The position numbers were made by a program, and so were the translations under genes. Positions 36,583 through 45,343 of a DNA stretch of 64,000 bases are shown here, in pieces. The stretch spans positions 62,001 to 126,000 of the forward strand of contig NZ_JAUHLI010000005.1 of the NCBI RefSeq assembly GCF_036325985.1. Direction: 5' to 3'. The stretch's first letter is position 1. Each line of letters opens with the position of its first letter. The notes beneath the pieces are model-generated. The model saw only the letters and a program-made list of their open reading frames with translations, searched no databases and was not told where the DNA came from. This stretch comes from Alkalimonas cellulosilytica. Lineage in GTDB: Bacteria > Pseudomonadota > Gammaproteobacteria > Enterobacterales > Alteromonadaceae.

Positions 36583-39042
36583 TCAGACTTCCTGCTGCCA
36601 GGACAGCGTACGTAAGATGTCACTAAACACCCCGGCCGAAGTTACCGCAGCACCAGCGCCATAGCCCCGCAGCACAAAGGGGATAGGCTGATAGTACCGG
36701 CTGTGGATCGCCAGTGCATTTTCACCGTCTTTCACTTTGGCCAGCGGATGATCTTCAGCCAGGGCTTTTATCGCCACCTTGCAATGACCATCCCGAATTT
36801 CACCAATGTAGCGCAGCACCTTGCCTTCTGCTTTGGCTTTTGCCACCCGGCTGGCAAAAGCAGCATCGGCGTGCGGTAGCCGGGCTAAAAAGTCGTCGAT
36901 GGAGCCGGAAGCATCGAAGTCGACCGGCAGCACCGACTCTACCGATACCTGATCCAGCTCCAGCTCCAAACCAGACTCCCGCGCCATAATAAGCAGCTTG
37001 CGTGCTACATCCATGCCGGATAAATCATCCCGAGGATCCGGTTCGGTAAAGCCCATCGCTTTGGCTTTTAACGTCACCTCAGACAAACTCAGGCCCTGCT
37101 CCAGCATGCCAAAAATATAGGATAATGAGCCGGATAAAATACCTTCAAAGGCCAACAGCTCATCACCGGCATGCAGCAGGCCTTGCAAGGTATCAATCAC
37201 CGGCAAGCCGGCGCCGACCGTAGTCTCGTACAAAAAGCGGCGTCGATGCTGCTGGGCAGTCTGCCGTAACTGTCGATAATACCCCATACTGGCTGTATTG
37301 GCTTTCTTGTTGGGGGTGACCACATGGAAGCCAGCTGCCAGAAAGTCAGCGTACTGGCTGGCAATGGCTTCAGAGCTGGTGCAGTCCACCAACACCGGAT
37401 TAATCAGATGCTGCTCCTGCACAAACTGACTGAGCGCCGGCAACGAAAAGCGCTGTTTACTTTGCGATAGCTGGGCTTGCCAACCGGTTAAGTCAACACC
37501 ATCCGGTTGCAGTACTAAGTGCTGACTGTTGGCAATGCCGTACACTTTCAGTTTCACATGGCGCTGCTGTAGAAAATCCTGCTGCCGCTTGATCTGGGCC
37601 AAAAGCTCAGCACCCACCACACCACAACCGACCAGAAACACATCGATGCTGGGAATATGACTGAAAAAGTTTTCATGACACACTTTCACCGCATCCTGGC
37701 AGGACGACTGCGCCACCACGGCAGAAATCGAGCGCTCACTACTATCCTGTGCAATCGCCACGACATTGACCCGGGCTTGTGCCAGTGAAGCAAAAAACTT
37801 GGCTGCAACGCCTTTATGTTGGCGCATACCATCACCGACCAGGCTCACAATGGCCATATCCGCAGCAATATCCAACGGCCGTAGCAGGTTGTTTTGCAGC
37901 TCCAATTCAAACTCGGCTTCCAGCGCCTTTTGCGCTGCAGTCAGATGCAACTGAGGCACACAGAAACTGATGCTAAACTCGGACGAGGACTGAGTAATCA
38001 GGTTGACCGATATATTGGCCCGCGCCATGGTAGCAAAGACCCGACTGGCCATTCCCACCACGCCTTTTAGGCCAGGACCGGACACGGTAATCAAGGCCAG
38101 ATGCTGCAAGCTGGAAATGCCTTTCACCAGCGACTCACCGTCGCCTTGACTGGCAATGCAGGTACCAGGAGCAGCCGGATTCAGGGTATTTTTGATGTAA
38201 CAGGGAATGCCATAGCGTGCCAGCGGGCCTATGGTTTTAGGGTGCAACACCTTGGCACCAAAATAAGACAGCTCCATGGCTTCATCGTAGGATAAACGTT
38301 CAATCAGCTGGGTCTGTTTCACTTGACGCGGGTCCGCACTGTAGACACCATCGACATCGGTCCATATCTCACAGGCTTCGGCCTGAATACTGGCCGCAAC
38401 AATAGCAGCAGAGTAATCCGAACCATTGCGCCCCAGCAGACAGGTTTCGCCTTGTGCATTGCTGGACACAAAACCTGCCAACAGATAGACCTGAGCCTTT
38501 GTCGCGGCAATAGCCGCCTTTAAAGCCAGCTCTGAGCCTTTGATATCGGCTGAGGCATTCAGATAATCGCCTTCACTGCGCACGCAGTCCACTGCGGATA
38601 ACAAAGTCACTTGAATACCTTGCGCCTGCAATAACGCCTGCATCAAAGACACGCTGAATTGCTCACCCAGCCCCAGCAACTGGGCTTTGATGTGATCCGG
38701 ACAATGCCGCAACAACTGCACGCCTTGCAAGCGCTGCGCTAACAGCTCCAGTTGGGCTTGCATTAAAGCTTGCACCGAACCAAGCGCTCCCCCCCCCGTT
38801 TCCATGGCTGCTTCATCCAGCAATTGCTGATAGCGCAACTGCAAACTTTGCAGCAAATCCTGATAATCAGCCCCCATGTAGGCAAGATCCGTCAGCTCAA
38901 CCAGCAGATTGGTGACGCCCTGAGGCGCCGACAAGACCAGACAAAGCTCGGTATGCCGTGCGCTGTCTGCCACTATGGTAGCCACATCCTGGAAGCGTGC
39001 GACCGAGGCCAGCGAAGACCCGCCAAATTTTAGCACTCGCAT
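36583..39042 (-). CDS. thrA: Bifunctional aspartokinase I / homoserine dehydrogenase I
   Basis: First and third steps of the aspartate family in one 819-residue chain. The aspartokinase part opens MRVLKFGGSSLASVARF and has GRNGSDYSAAI. Two ACT-type regulatory units lie in the middle (around 310-450, for example NISVNLITQSSSE and RVNVVAIAQDSSE). The homoserine dehydrogenase part starts near VDVFLVG-like VFLVGCGVVGAELL and has TPNKKANT, ETTVGAGLPV and EPDPRDDLSGMDV. The intact ACT units predict threonine feedback inhibition. A CAGGAG lies seven bases before the ATG. Preceded by thrL and its attenuator. Confidence 0.97.
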   Translation of the reverse strand: MRVLKFGGSSLASVARFQDVATIVADSARHTELCLVLSAPQGVTNLLVELTDLAYMGADYQDLLQSLQLRYQQLLDEAAMETGGGALGSVQALMQAQLELLAQRLQGVQLLRHCPDHIKAQLLGLGEQFSVSLMQALLQAQGIQVTLLSAVDCVRSEGDYLNASADIKGSELALKAAIAATKAQVYLLAGFVSSNAQGETCLLGRNGSDYSAAIVAASIQAEACEIWTDVDGVYSADPRQVKQTQLIERLSYDEAMELSYFGAKVLHPKTIGPLARYGIPCYIKNTLNPAAPGTCIASQGDGESLVKGISSLQHLALITVSGPGLKGVVGMASRVFATMARANISVNLITQSSSEFSISFCVPQLHLTAAQKALEAEFELELQNNLLRPLDIAADMAIVSLVGDGMRQHKGVAAKFFASLAQARVNVVAIAQDSSERSISAVVAQSSCQDAVKVCHENFFSHIPSIDVFLVGCGVVGAELLAQIKRQQDFLQQRHVKLKVYGIANSQHLVLQPDGVDLTGWQAQLSQSKQRFSLPALSQFVQEQHLINPVLVDCTSSEAIASQYADFLAAGFHVVTPNKKANTASMGYYRQLRQTAQQHRRRFLYETTVGAGLPVIDTLQGLLHAGDELLAFEGILSGSLSYIFGMLEQGLSLSEVTLKAKAMGFTEPDPRDDLSGMDVARKLLIMARESGLELELDQVSVESVLPVDFDASGSIDDFLARLPHADAAFASRVAKAKAEGKVLRYIGEIRDGHCKVAIKALAEDHPLAKVKDGENALAIHSRYYQPIPFVLRGYGAGAAVTSAGVFSDILRTLSWQQEV

Positions 39043-39192
39043 ATATTACTCCTGAATCATTCAAATTGTTGGTCTGTTTTCTACCTGGTTGTTTTTGTTG
39101 GGTCTTAACGCCCTTATCCCGCTTTATCTGAAGTGACACTGGCTAGTCGTCAACGTTGCCTGAGTGCCGCTAGAAACTCACCGGGTAAAAAC

Positions 39193-39225
39193 AAAAAACC
39201 CGTGACGGGTGAGGTCACGGGTTTT
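39193..39225 (-). terminator. thr operon attenuator (intrinsic terminator)
   Basis: On the minus strand a 12-bp stem AAAACCCGTGAC / GTCACGGGTTTT with a seven-base loop is followed by a T-rich tract (TTTTTTGTTTTT). It lies about 25 bases after the thrL stop and 150 bases before thrA. This is the classical position for a leader terminator controlled by ribosome stalling on Thr and Ile codons. The leader RNA between thrL and thrA is about 280 bases long. Confidence 0.92.
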
Positions 39226-39250
39226 CTGGCGACAAAGCACCACCGACCTC

Positions 39251-39319
39251 CTACCCCGACAGGGTGGTGGTAATAATAATGGTGGTGGTGAGAGTCTGTA
39301 ATTTTTTCATAGGCTTCAT
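39251..39319 (-). CDS. thrL: thr operon leader peptide
   Basis: A 22-residue leader, MKPMKKLQTLTTT then IIITTTLSG, with seven threonine and three consecutive isoleucine codons. It is the expected regulatory peptide for transcription attenuation by charged tRNA-Thr and tRNA-Ile, analogous to E. coli ThrL. It ends 25 bases before the attenuator stem. No Shine-Dalgarno sequence is visible, and the predicted transcription start is only a few bases upstream, so initiation may be leaderless or start at the internal ATG three codons later (39310). A longer His/Tyr-rich frame over the same bases (39150-39347) is a shadow. Confidence 0.93.
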   Translation of the reverse strand: MKPMKKLQTLTTTIIITTTLSG

Positions 39320-39326
39320 AATGCAC

Positions 39327-39358
39327 AGACTTATAGACGTCTGTCAATAGCTAATCAA
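39327..39358 (-). promoter_or_regulatory. thr promoter overlapped by tandem met boxes
   Basis: Minus-strand promoter: -35 TTGATT (39353-39358), 17-bp spacer, -10 TATAAG (39330-39335). A perfect met box AGACGTCT occupies 39335-39342, and a 6/8 match AGACTTAT occupies 39327-39334 directly adjacent. These are the two 8-bp units that two MetJ dimers need. They cover the whole -10 element and part of the spacer. The same 16 bp also form the inverted repeat ACAGAC-8-GTCTGT. A second, poorer promoter (TTGACA at 39343-39348) would have a 19-bp spacer. MetJ repression of thrLABC is inferred from this overlap. Confidence 0.75.
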
Positions 39359-39367
39359 GGGGTGATC

Positions 39368-40339
39368 TTAATTTACCTTCTGCAACACTTTTTGCAAGTC
39401 ATCCCGATAGCTGGTGCTACGGTTACGGCCCTGACGCTTCGAGACATACAAGGCAACATCGGCACATTGCAGCAAATCATGTGCTTCCTGATGTCGGTGC
39501 GGATTAAACTCAGCAACGCCAAGACTGATGGTGGCACGAATAATCCGCTGATTGAACAGCAACTGATGGGCAGCTACCTGACGGCAAATCCTTTCGGCAA
39601 CCTCCGTTGCCCCACTTTGACTGGTGTTGGGTAAAATAATGCCAAACTCCTCCCCTCCGTAGCGCCCCAGAAAATCCGACTCACGCAACAGGCTCTGAAT
39701 AAAGCTGGCCAACTCAATCAGCACGAAATCGCCACCGAGATGACCATAGTCATCATTCAATTGCTTGAATTTATCCAAATCAAATAAAATCAGAGACAAA
39801 GGTTGATGATAGCGCTTCGCACGCAGCACCTCGGAGTGCAGCAACTGCTCCCAGTAACTGCGGTTGTACAGCCGGGTCAGGCCATCCAAACGGTTTGCCT
39901 GTTGCAAGGCCTGCATATTGCGCTGCAGCTCCAGTTGATAGATGCTGACATCGGTAGCATCTTCTATCAGTAGACAGATAAAGGTTTCACCGGTATGAGG
40001 ATGCACCAATGGCAGCATGCTGCAGTTTTGCATCATGTAATCACTGCCGCCGGTCACCGGACGCAGGTGTGGTAACTTAAGGACATAGGGCCGCTGCTCC
40101 CACGAGCTGAAGGTAGGTGCATTTAAGGCGATCACACTATCCAGCTTGCGCTTAAGCCAGGCCTCAGGTAGGTCGGTAAACACATCAAACAACGATTTAT
40201 GCCGGACCTCTGCCAAGGGAACGCCCAACCTTCGCTCAATAAACTGGTTATAAAAACTGATGCCATAGTCGGTACTGAGCACCAATACACCACTGTTTAA
40301 TTGCTGCAATATTGGCATCGCCAGCCAATGCGCGTCCAT
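39368..40339 (-). CDS. Diguanylate cyclase with N-terminal PAS-like domain
   Basis: Predicted to make c-di-GMP from two GTP. A PAS-like sensor (about 8-130; MQNCSMLPL and ICLLIEDATD strands) and a short signalling helix lead to the GGDEF domain (about 148-310). The active site is GGEEF (228-232), a functional variant. The inhibitory I-site RxxD is present as RESD (219-222), five residues ahead of it. No membrane segment, so it is cytoplasmic. GAGGAG precedes the ATG. Its stop lies only ten bases before the -35 of the thr promoter on the same strand. Confidence 0.92.
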   Translation of the reverse strand: MDAHWLAMPILQQLNSGVLVLSTDYGISFYNQFIERRLGVPLAEVRHKSLFDVFTDLPEAWLKRKLDSVIALNAPTFSSWEQRPYVLKLPHLRPVTGGSDYMMQNCSMLPLVHPHTGETFICLLIEDATDVSIYQLELQRNMQALQQANRLDGLTRLYNRSYWEQLLHSEVLRAKRYHQPLSLILFDLDKFKQLNDDYGHLGGDFVLIELASFIQSLLRESDFLGRYGGEEFGIILPNTSQSGATEVAERICRQVAAHQLLFNQRIIRATISLGVAEFNPHRHQEAHDLLQCADVALYVSKRQGRNRSTSYRDDLQKVLQKVN

Positions 40340-40467
40340 CCGAACTCCTCGACTCTGTTAACAAATTGCAAGTTGACCAGCTATGTCTCTGAATACAGTT
40401 GTCCGTTAGGGCAGCTATCTGTCAGTCTAATGACAAATCAATGCGTTGATGCTCTGTACTTCGATGA

Positions 40468-41076
40468 TCAGTAATCTTGCAAAATAATATCCAGCTGCTG
40501 CTGCAAAATCTGCAAAGCGCTACCGGGGATCAACAAAATCATATCGCACTGAAACGCATAGTTTGTCACCTGATATTGGATATTCACCTGCAACGCAACA
40601 TTCCAACGACTGGCCAACTCTTGCAAACGCTCAATCAGCTGATTATTCTCGCAACTGAGCTGTCGGGGAGCGCTGTAAGACAGGGTACTGTCTAACTGCG
40701 CTGCCAAACTGTTCAAAAAAGTTGTGGTAAGAATAGAGCTGATGTCACTCAACATTTCTGCATCGCTGACATCATGTTGCTGATAACCCAGTATGTTGGC
40801 CAGTTGTTTGGCACTGCTCAGGTTGTAAAGCAACATCGCCTCGCCCTGCATGCCGGCAGGACCAATAAACCCCTGACTGATAAGGTACGCTTCTTTATCA
40901 GCATAGAGCTCCCGGAATTGTGATGGCATGTCGGTAGCGCTGACCACTTGCATCGCTGGTACCTGTAAATGCACCAGAGTATCTAAGTAGCGGGCCAATT
41001 GATCACTGGCCAGGCCCATGGATACATTCATCAGCTCCTGCAGTGCATCCTGCTGGTCTGTCGTCAGCATGGCCAT
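40468..41076 (-). CDS. CheC/CheX-like chemotaxis phosphatase family protein
   Basis: 202 residues of the CheC fold, taking the ATG at 41076 that overlaps the previous stop (TAATG). The first active-site helix has the family pattern E-x-x-N in LQELMNVSMGLASDQLA. The equivalent second helix reads DISSILTTTFLNSLA, where Glu and Asn are replaced by Asp and Ser, so only one site may work. CheC-type proteins dephosphorylate CheY-like receivers; the adjacent translationally coupled receiver gene is the obvious partner. Direct role in chemotaxis is not shown by any neighbour. Confidence 0.78.
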   Translation of the reverse strand: MAMLTTDQQDALQELMNVSMGLASDQLARYLDTLVHLQVPAMQVVSATDMPSQFRELYADKEAYLISQGFIGPAGMQGEAMLLYNLSSAKQLANILGYQQHDVSDAEMLSDISSILTTTFLNSLAAQLDSTLSYSAPRQLSCENNQLIERLQELASRWNVALQVNIQYQVTNYAFQCDMILLIPGSALQILQQQLDIILQDY

Positions 41077-41441
41077 TAAATTAGCCCATACTCGTGCATA
41101 ATCTGTGCAAGCTTGTCGCTGTTGACCGGCTTTTGAATAAAAGCCAAAGCACCAAGCTCTGCCACCCGCTTTTGCATTTCTGGCTGAATATCCGCCGAAA
41201 TGACAATCACAACACACTTTAATTGCCGTGCTTTAATGGCCTCTAACACACCAATGCCATCCAACTCTGGCATAGTCAGATCAAGAAAAACTACCCCAAC
41301 CTCTTGCGAGCTCAGAATATCCAAAGCTTCCAGTCCATTGGATGCAGTAAGAATCTCGGCGGCAAAACTCTCGGGCAAGCTTTTCTTAACTTGCTTACGT
41401 GCCAGTACCGAATCGTCACAAATCAAAGCAGTTAAGCTCAT
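41076..41441 (-). CDS. Single-domain CheY-like response regulator
   Basis: A 121-residue stand-alone receiver. It has the acidic pair in LICDDSVLARK (D9, D10), phospho-acceptor D54 in VFLDLTMPE, the Ser/Thr switch position S82 in VISAD and K104 in FIQKPV. No output domain. Its stop codon overlaps the start of the CheC-like gene, indicating a functional pair. A sensor kinase gene is divergent across 294 bases. Confidence 0.93.
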   Translation of the reverse strand: MSLTALICDDSVLARKQVKKSLPESFAAEILTASNGLEALDILSSQEVGVVFLDLTMPELDGIGVLEAIKARQLKCVVIVISADIQPEMQKRVAELGALAFIQKPVNSDKLAQIMHEYGLI

Positions 41442-41735
41442 CGCTACGGTTCTCTACGCTCGTGAAGAATGATTTTATTTTTAATTTCTTGGTGTTATCC
41501 GCAGTATCGCATCGACTATAACCAGAAGCCAAATACAATGCAAGTCGGCACAAACTCTGCTACTTTGGGACTATAAAATGGTATGAGTTGCCATAATAAG
41601 CCACTCAGCGCTTATGGTAGCTCAGGCCATTCATCTGAAAATTAGGCTATAGTCATAGGTGGGCGCTATACTGATGCCTGCCATCCCAATAAGCCTGACA
41701 ATAATAGATACTGTGCTGTTTTCAAAGGACCATCT

Positions 41736-43481
41736 ATGCAGCAAAGAAGTTTATCCAGAACCCTGCTGACCAAAGTATTATCGGTGTATTTTATCCTGAC
41801 CTTTGTGGTCACTCTGGCTCAGATCGGTGCTGAATACTTCAATACCAAGCGGTACATCAACAGTGAACTGGCGACCTTACAACAAACTTTTTCCGGTAGC
41901 CTGACCAGGGCAATCTGGGAGCTGAACACCCAGCAAGCACTGGTGATTGCAGATGGCTTACTGGCCATTCCAGCGGTAGAAGGCATCATTGTACGGGATG
42001 ACAGCGGAACAGTGATCACGCAACTAGGCCGTCACGTTGACATCAGCCAACGCCATGGCAGTGAACTGGTCCGTGAAGGTATTCAGCTGGCGGAGCAGCA
42101 ATCGGGCCTGTTTGGCTATACGTTTCCACTGATTTTTGAGTTTTCCGGCCGGGCGACACAGGTTGGTGATGTCACCTTGTTCTCAAGTCGCGCTATTGTC
42201 ATTGATCGAATCAAAGTTGGTATTTTCTTTCTGATTGGCAATGCCATGCTAAAAACGACCTTCTTAATCATTTTGTTTTTGTTTGCGTTTCGCCGTTACC
42301 TGACCGAGCCGCTTGGCGAATTGACCCAACAAATTGAAGATTTGGAACTGGATCATTTGGAAGGAACCCGGATAGAGACCAGTCAGGCACAAAGCAGTAT
42401 TGAGCTCAGTGTGATGACCACAGCGTTTAACCGGTTAATCCGCCGGGTACAGGATTACAAAGCTGAACTGGAAAGTACTCAAAAAGAATTGCTGGTAAGC
42501 AATGAAAAGCTGGATCAACACAACCTGGTGCTGGAGCAGGAAGTTGCCCGTAAAACCTCGGGGTTAAGTCAGGCCATGATGGATTTGCAGCAGCAAAAGC
42601 AACAACTGGAAGTGAAACAGCAGAGCCTGAAAGAAGAAATTGAGCGCCGTCGTCATATCGAGCATGCACTGCGCAACAAGCAGACAGAGCTGGAAAATCT
42701 GGTGGATGATTTAAAACAAACTCAGGATCGTCTGGTTCAATCGGAAAAAATGGCGGCCCTTGGCGGTCTGGTCGCCGGTATCACCCATGAAGTAAATACC
42801 CCAGTCGGGATTGGGGTAACCGCCACCAGTTTCTTATCAGAAAAAATTCATACACTGCAAAAAGCTTATCAAGAAAAAACGCTGTCACCCAAAAATCTGG
42901 AGCAATTCATCGCTGAAGCCGGGGAAACAACAGCCTTGCTCGAGTCTAACCTAAACAGAGCCTCCGATCTGATTGCCAGCTTTAAACAGATTGCTGTCGA
43001 TCAAACCAGTGAGGCCATTCGAACCATCCGGTTGGATAGCTATCTGCAGGAAGTCATTCGCTCCTTGCATCCGCATTTTAAGAAAACGAAACATCAGGTC
43101 GATGTGAATTGCCCGACGGATCTACAACTGACCTGCCCGGCTGGTGCTATCTCGCAAATATTTACCAACCTACTGATGAATTCTCTGATCCATGGTTTTG
43201 AAGACAAAGAGCAAGGGCTCATTCGCATTACTGTACTGGAGGATGGTGACGACATTGATATTCGTTACAGCGACGATGGCAAAGGATTAAATACGGAGCA
43301 GTTGGAAAAGCTGTTTCACCCGTTCTTTACCACCAAACGGGAAGCGGGTGGCAGCGGCCTTGGCACACACATTACCTACAACCTTGTTCGTCAAACCCTC
43401 AAAGGCAGTATCGAAGTGAACAGCGAGCCAGGCAAAGGCTTGCACTACCACATTCGCTTTCCAAAAAAGCTTACCGGTTAA
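41736..43481 (+). CDS. Membrane sensor histidine kinase
   Basis: 581 residues: transmembrane helix 1 (about 11-31), a periplasmic sensor domain (about 35-160), helix 2 (about 162-186), a HAMP-like stretch, then a long coiled coil (about 235-335). The dimerisation helix has H351 in AGITHEVNTPVG. The HATPase domain has N-box LLMNSLIHGFED, G1 YSDDGKGL and G2 GGSGLGTHI. AAAGGA lies before the ATG, and a TATACT -10-like element is at 41667-41672. It is divergent from the CheY/CheC pair and is their most likely kinase, though this is inference from position. Confidence 0.9.
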   Translation: MQQRSLSRTLLTKVLSVYFILTFVVTLAQIGAEYFNTKRYINSELATLQQTFSGSLTRAIWELNTQQALVIADGLLAIPAVEGIIVRDDSGTVITQLGRHVDISQRHGSELVREGIQLAEQQSGLFGYTFPLIFEFSGRATQVGDVTLFSSRAIVIDRIKVGIFFLIGNAMLKTTFLIILFLFAFRRYLTEPLGELTQQIEDLELDHLEGTRIETSQAQSSIELSVMTTAFNRLIRRVQDYKAELESTQKELLVSNEKLDQHNLVLEQEVARKTSGLSQAMMDLQQQKQQLEVKQQSLKEEIERRRHIEHALRNKQTELENLVDDLKQTQDRLVQSEKMAALGGLVAGITHEVNTPVGIGVTATSFLSEKIHTLQKAYQEKTLSPKNLEQFIAEAGETTALLESNLNRASDLIASFKQIAVDQTSEAIRTIRLDSYLQEVIRSLHPHFKKTKHQVDVNCPTDLQLTCPAGAISQIFTNLLMNSLIHGFEDKEQGLIRITVLEDGDDIDIRYSDDGKGLNTEQLEKLFHPFFTTKREAGGSGLGTHITYNLVRQTLKGSIEVNSEPGKGLHYHIRFPKKLTG

Positions 43482-43564
43482 CGCTTCTACTGAAACAGCC
43501 GTTGCCATTGAACCTGCGGCTGAACGCGCTATACTGGCCGCTTTTCAGCGCAACTGAGTGAATT

Positions 43565-44461
43565 ATGTGGTTTAAAAATAGTCGTGTTTATCAGTTAAGT
43601 TCCCCGCTCTCGCTCGACCAGAGCTCGCTGGAACAAGCACTGGCCGAATTTCGTTTTACGCCCTGTACCGGTCAGCAACAAAGCAGCCTGGGGTTTAGCT
43701 TTCCGTTTGAGTCTGCCCAAAGTTATTGTTACCAGAACCAGCAGTACCTGTTTTTCGCTGTCAAACGGCAAGAGAAATTGCTGCCTGCGGCCGTGGTGCA
43801 AGATGAGATGCAGCCCCGCCTGCAAGCTTTAGAGGCTGAAAAAGGCCGGGCACTAAGCCGTAAAGAAAAAGACAGCATCAAAGAAGAGGTCACATTCGAG
43901 CTGTTACCCCGCGCTTTTAGTAAAACCCAGTTGGTATTAGCCTGCTATGACCAGAGCAAGCACCGCATTATGATCCACACCAGCAGCAGTAGCCGGGCTG
44001 AAGAGGTGCTGGCCTTACTACGCAAAGCCATAGGTTCGTTGCCTGCTTTGCCCTGGTTGGATCCGTACCGCCTGAGCAACTGCCTGCAATTTTGGCTGCA
44101 GTCCAAGCAGCTACCCGCATCCTTTCAGCTTGGCCATGAAGTAGAGCTCAAAGCACCGGATGAAGAAGGTGCCAAAGTTCGCTTTAGCAACCATTTGCTG
44201 ACCACTGATGAAGTACAAAGTCATTTACAGGATAAGCAGGTCACACGATTGGAACTGCAGCAAGAAGAGGGCCTAAGCCTGAAAGTTTGTGATGATGGTA
44301 GCTTGAAAAGTATTCGTTACCACGACAGCATCAGCAGCAAAAATGATGAGCTAGGCTGGGAAGATGCAGAGGCTCGGTTGGCCGCCGACTCCCTGCTCAT
44401 GGCATCGACCCTGAGCATGGCACTTGACCAGGTTGCTCAGGCCGTGATTGAAGTGGAATAA
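43565..44461 (+). CDS. rdgC: Recombination-associated protein RdgC
   Basis: Ring-forming, non-specific DNA-binding protein that limits RecA function. The 298-residue chain has the family start MWFKNSRVYQL and the motifs RLEAEKGRALSRKEKDSIKEE-like EKGRALSRKEKDSIKEE, then ELLPRAFSK, DEEGAKVRFSNHLL and ATRL-type TRLEL. Length matches E. coli RdgC (303). Its end is 15 bases from the convergent HDOD gene. Confidence 0.95.
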   Translation: MWFKNSRVYQLSSPLSLDQSSLEQALAEFRFTPCTGQQQSSLGFSFPFESAQSYCYQNQQYLFFAVKRQEKLLPAAVVQDEMQPRLQALEAEKGRALSRKEKDSIKEEVTFELLPRAFSKTQLVLACYDQSKHRIMIHTSSSSRAEEVLALLRKAIGSLPALPWLDPYRLSNCLQFWLQSKQLPASFQLGHEVELKAPDEEGAKVRFSNHLLTTDEVQSHLQDKQVTRLELQQEEGLSLKVCDDGSLKSIRYHDSISSKNDELGWEDAEARLAADSLLMASTLSMALDQVAQAVIEVE

Positions 44462-44476
44462 ACCCAACCAGAGCGT

Positions 44477-45316
44477 TTAGGCAAAAAGAGCCCGTACATC
44501 CTGATACACAGCAGCAATGGCAGGCTCTTGCATAAAATCGACATCCGGTAGCAAGCCAAGCTCAATGTACTGGCTGATAAGTGCATGCTGCTGCTCTGGC
44601 TGAGGAAAACTGCGCTGTGCTATGGTGGCAATCCGGACAAAGTCGGTATAATCCGGCTGCGGCGAAACCCTGGATTGCTGCCACTCAGCAATCACCCGCT
44701 GATAGACCTCTGAAAAACCCCAGGCTTTCATAATGGCCAAGCCAATCTGTGGGGACAGCTTCGCCATGGCATGACGCATAAAGCCAGGATGGCCAAAAAC
44801 CTCCTGATGCTTCTCTGCCTCGGTCAAAATCGGCAACAAGCCAATGTGATGCAACAGAGCAGCTAATGTCATCACATCAGGACTTAATGCGCATTTACTT
44901 TGTTGGGCCCGATAGTAACTCAGGCAAGCCACCGCAATGCTGGTGACCTGAACGGTATCCCGCCAGGCCTTGTCCATCATCTGCTGAATATGCGCATTCT
45001 GACTGAGAAATAACTGCTCCATCGCCATTGCGGTAGCGATGGTCTTAATCTGGCTGAGACCAATGCGCGTCACCGCCTGGTTCAGAGTACTGACCTTAAT
45101 CGAGCGCCCCAAAAAGGCACTATTGGCAACCCGAATCATACGAGCGGCCAAGGCTGGATCCATGCTAATGGTTTCTGCCATCACCGCCAGGCTAACCTCA
45201 GGATCGTCCGCAGTACGGCGCACCCGCAGAGCAATCTCCGGTAAGGTAGGTAATACCAGGCTATCGCTGCGTAACTTTTCAGTCAGAATGGTTATGAGTG
45301 CATGTTCTGCCGACAT
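44477..45316 (-). CDS. HDOD domain signalling protein
   Basis: 279 residues consisting almost entirely of one HDOD domain: LPTLPEIALRVRR (entry helix), DPALAARMIRVANSAF, the TRIGLSQIKTIATAMAM region and the HD-like LAALLHHIGLLP with degenerate metal ligands. HDOD proteins are regulatory relatives of HD hydrolases often tied to two-component or c-di-GMP signalling; enzymatic activity is not expected. GAGGTG lies before the ATG. Next to the hybrid kinase and HIT genes on the same strand. Confidence 0.88.
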   Translation of the reverse strand: MSAEHALITILTEKLRSDSLVLPTLPEIALRVRRTADDPEVSLAVMAETISMDPALAARMIRVANSAFLGRSIKVSTLNQAVTRIGLSQIKTIATAMAMEQLFLSQNAHIQQMMDKAWRDTVQVTSIAVACLSYYRAQQSKCALSPDVMTLAALLHHIGLLPILTEAEKHQEVFGHPGFMRHAMAKLSPQIGLAIMKAWGFSEVYQRVIAEWQQSRVSPQPDYTDFVRIATIAQRSFPQPEQQHALISQYIELGLLPDVDFMQEPAIAAVYQDVRALFA

Positions 45317-45343
45317 GATACACCTCGCAATGAACGATTTAGG

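Noticed and set aside
39150..39347. Minus-strand frame with a His/Tyr-rich run (HHHHYYYHH)
   Set aside because: The run is the out-of-frame reading of the thrL Thr/Ile codons; thrL explains the DNA and has the matching attenuator.
39318..39348. Alternative thr promoter TTGACA (39343-39348) with CATTAT (39318-39323)
   Set aside because: The spacer is 19 bp and the -10 would overlap the thrL start codon; the TTGATT-17-TATAAG pair fits better.
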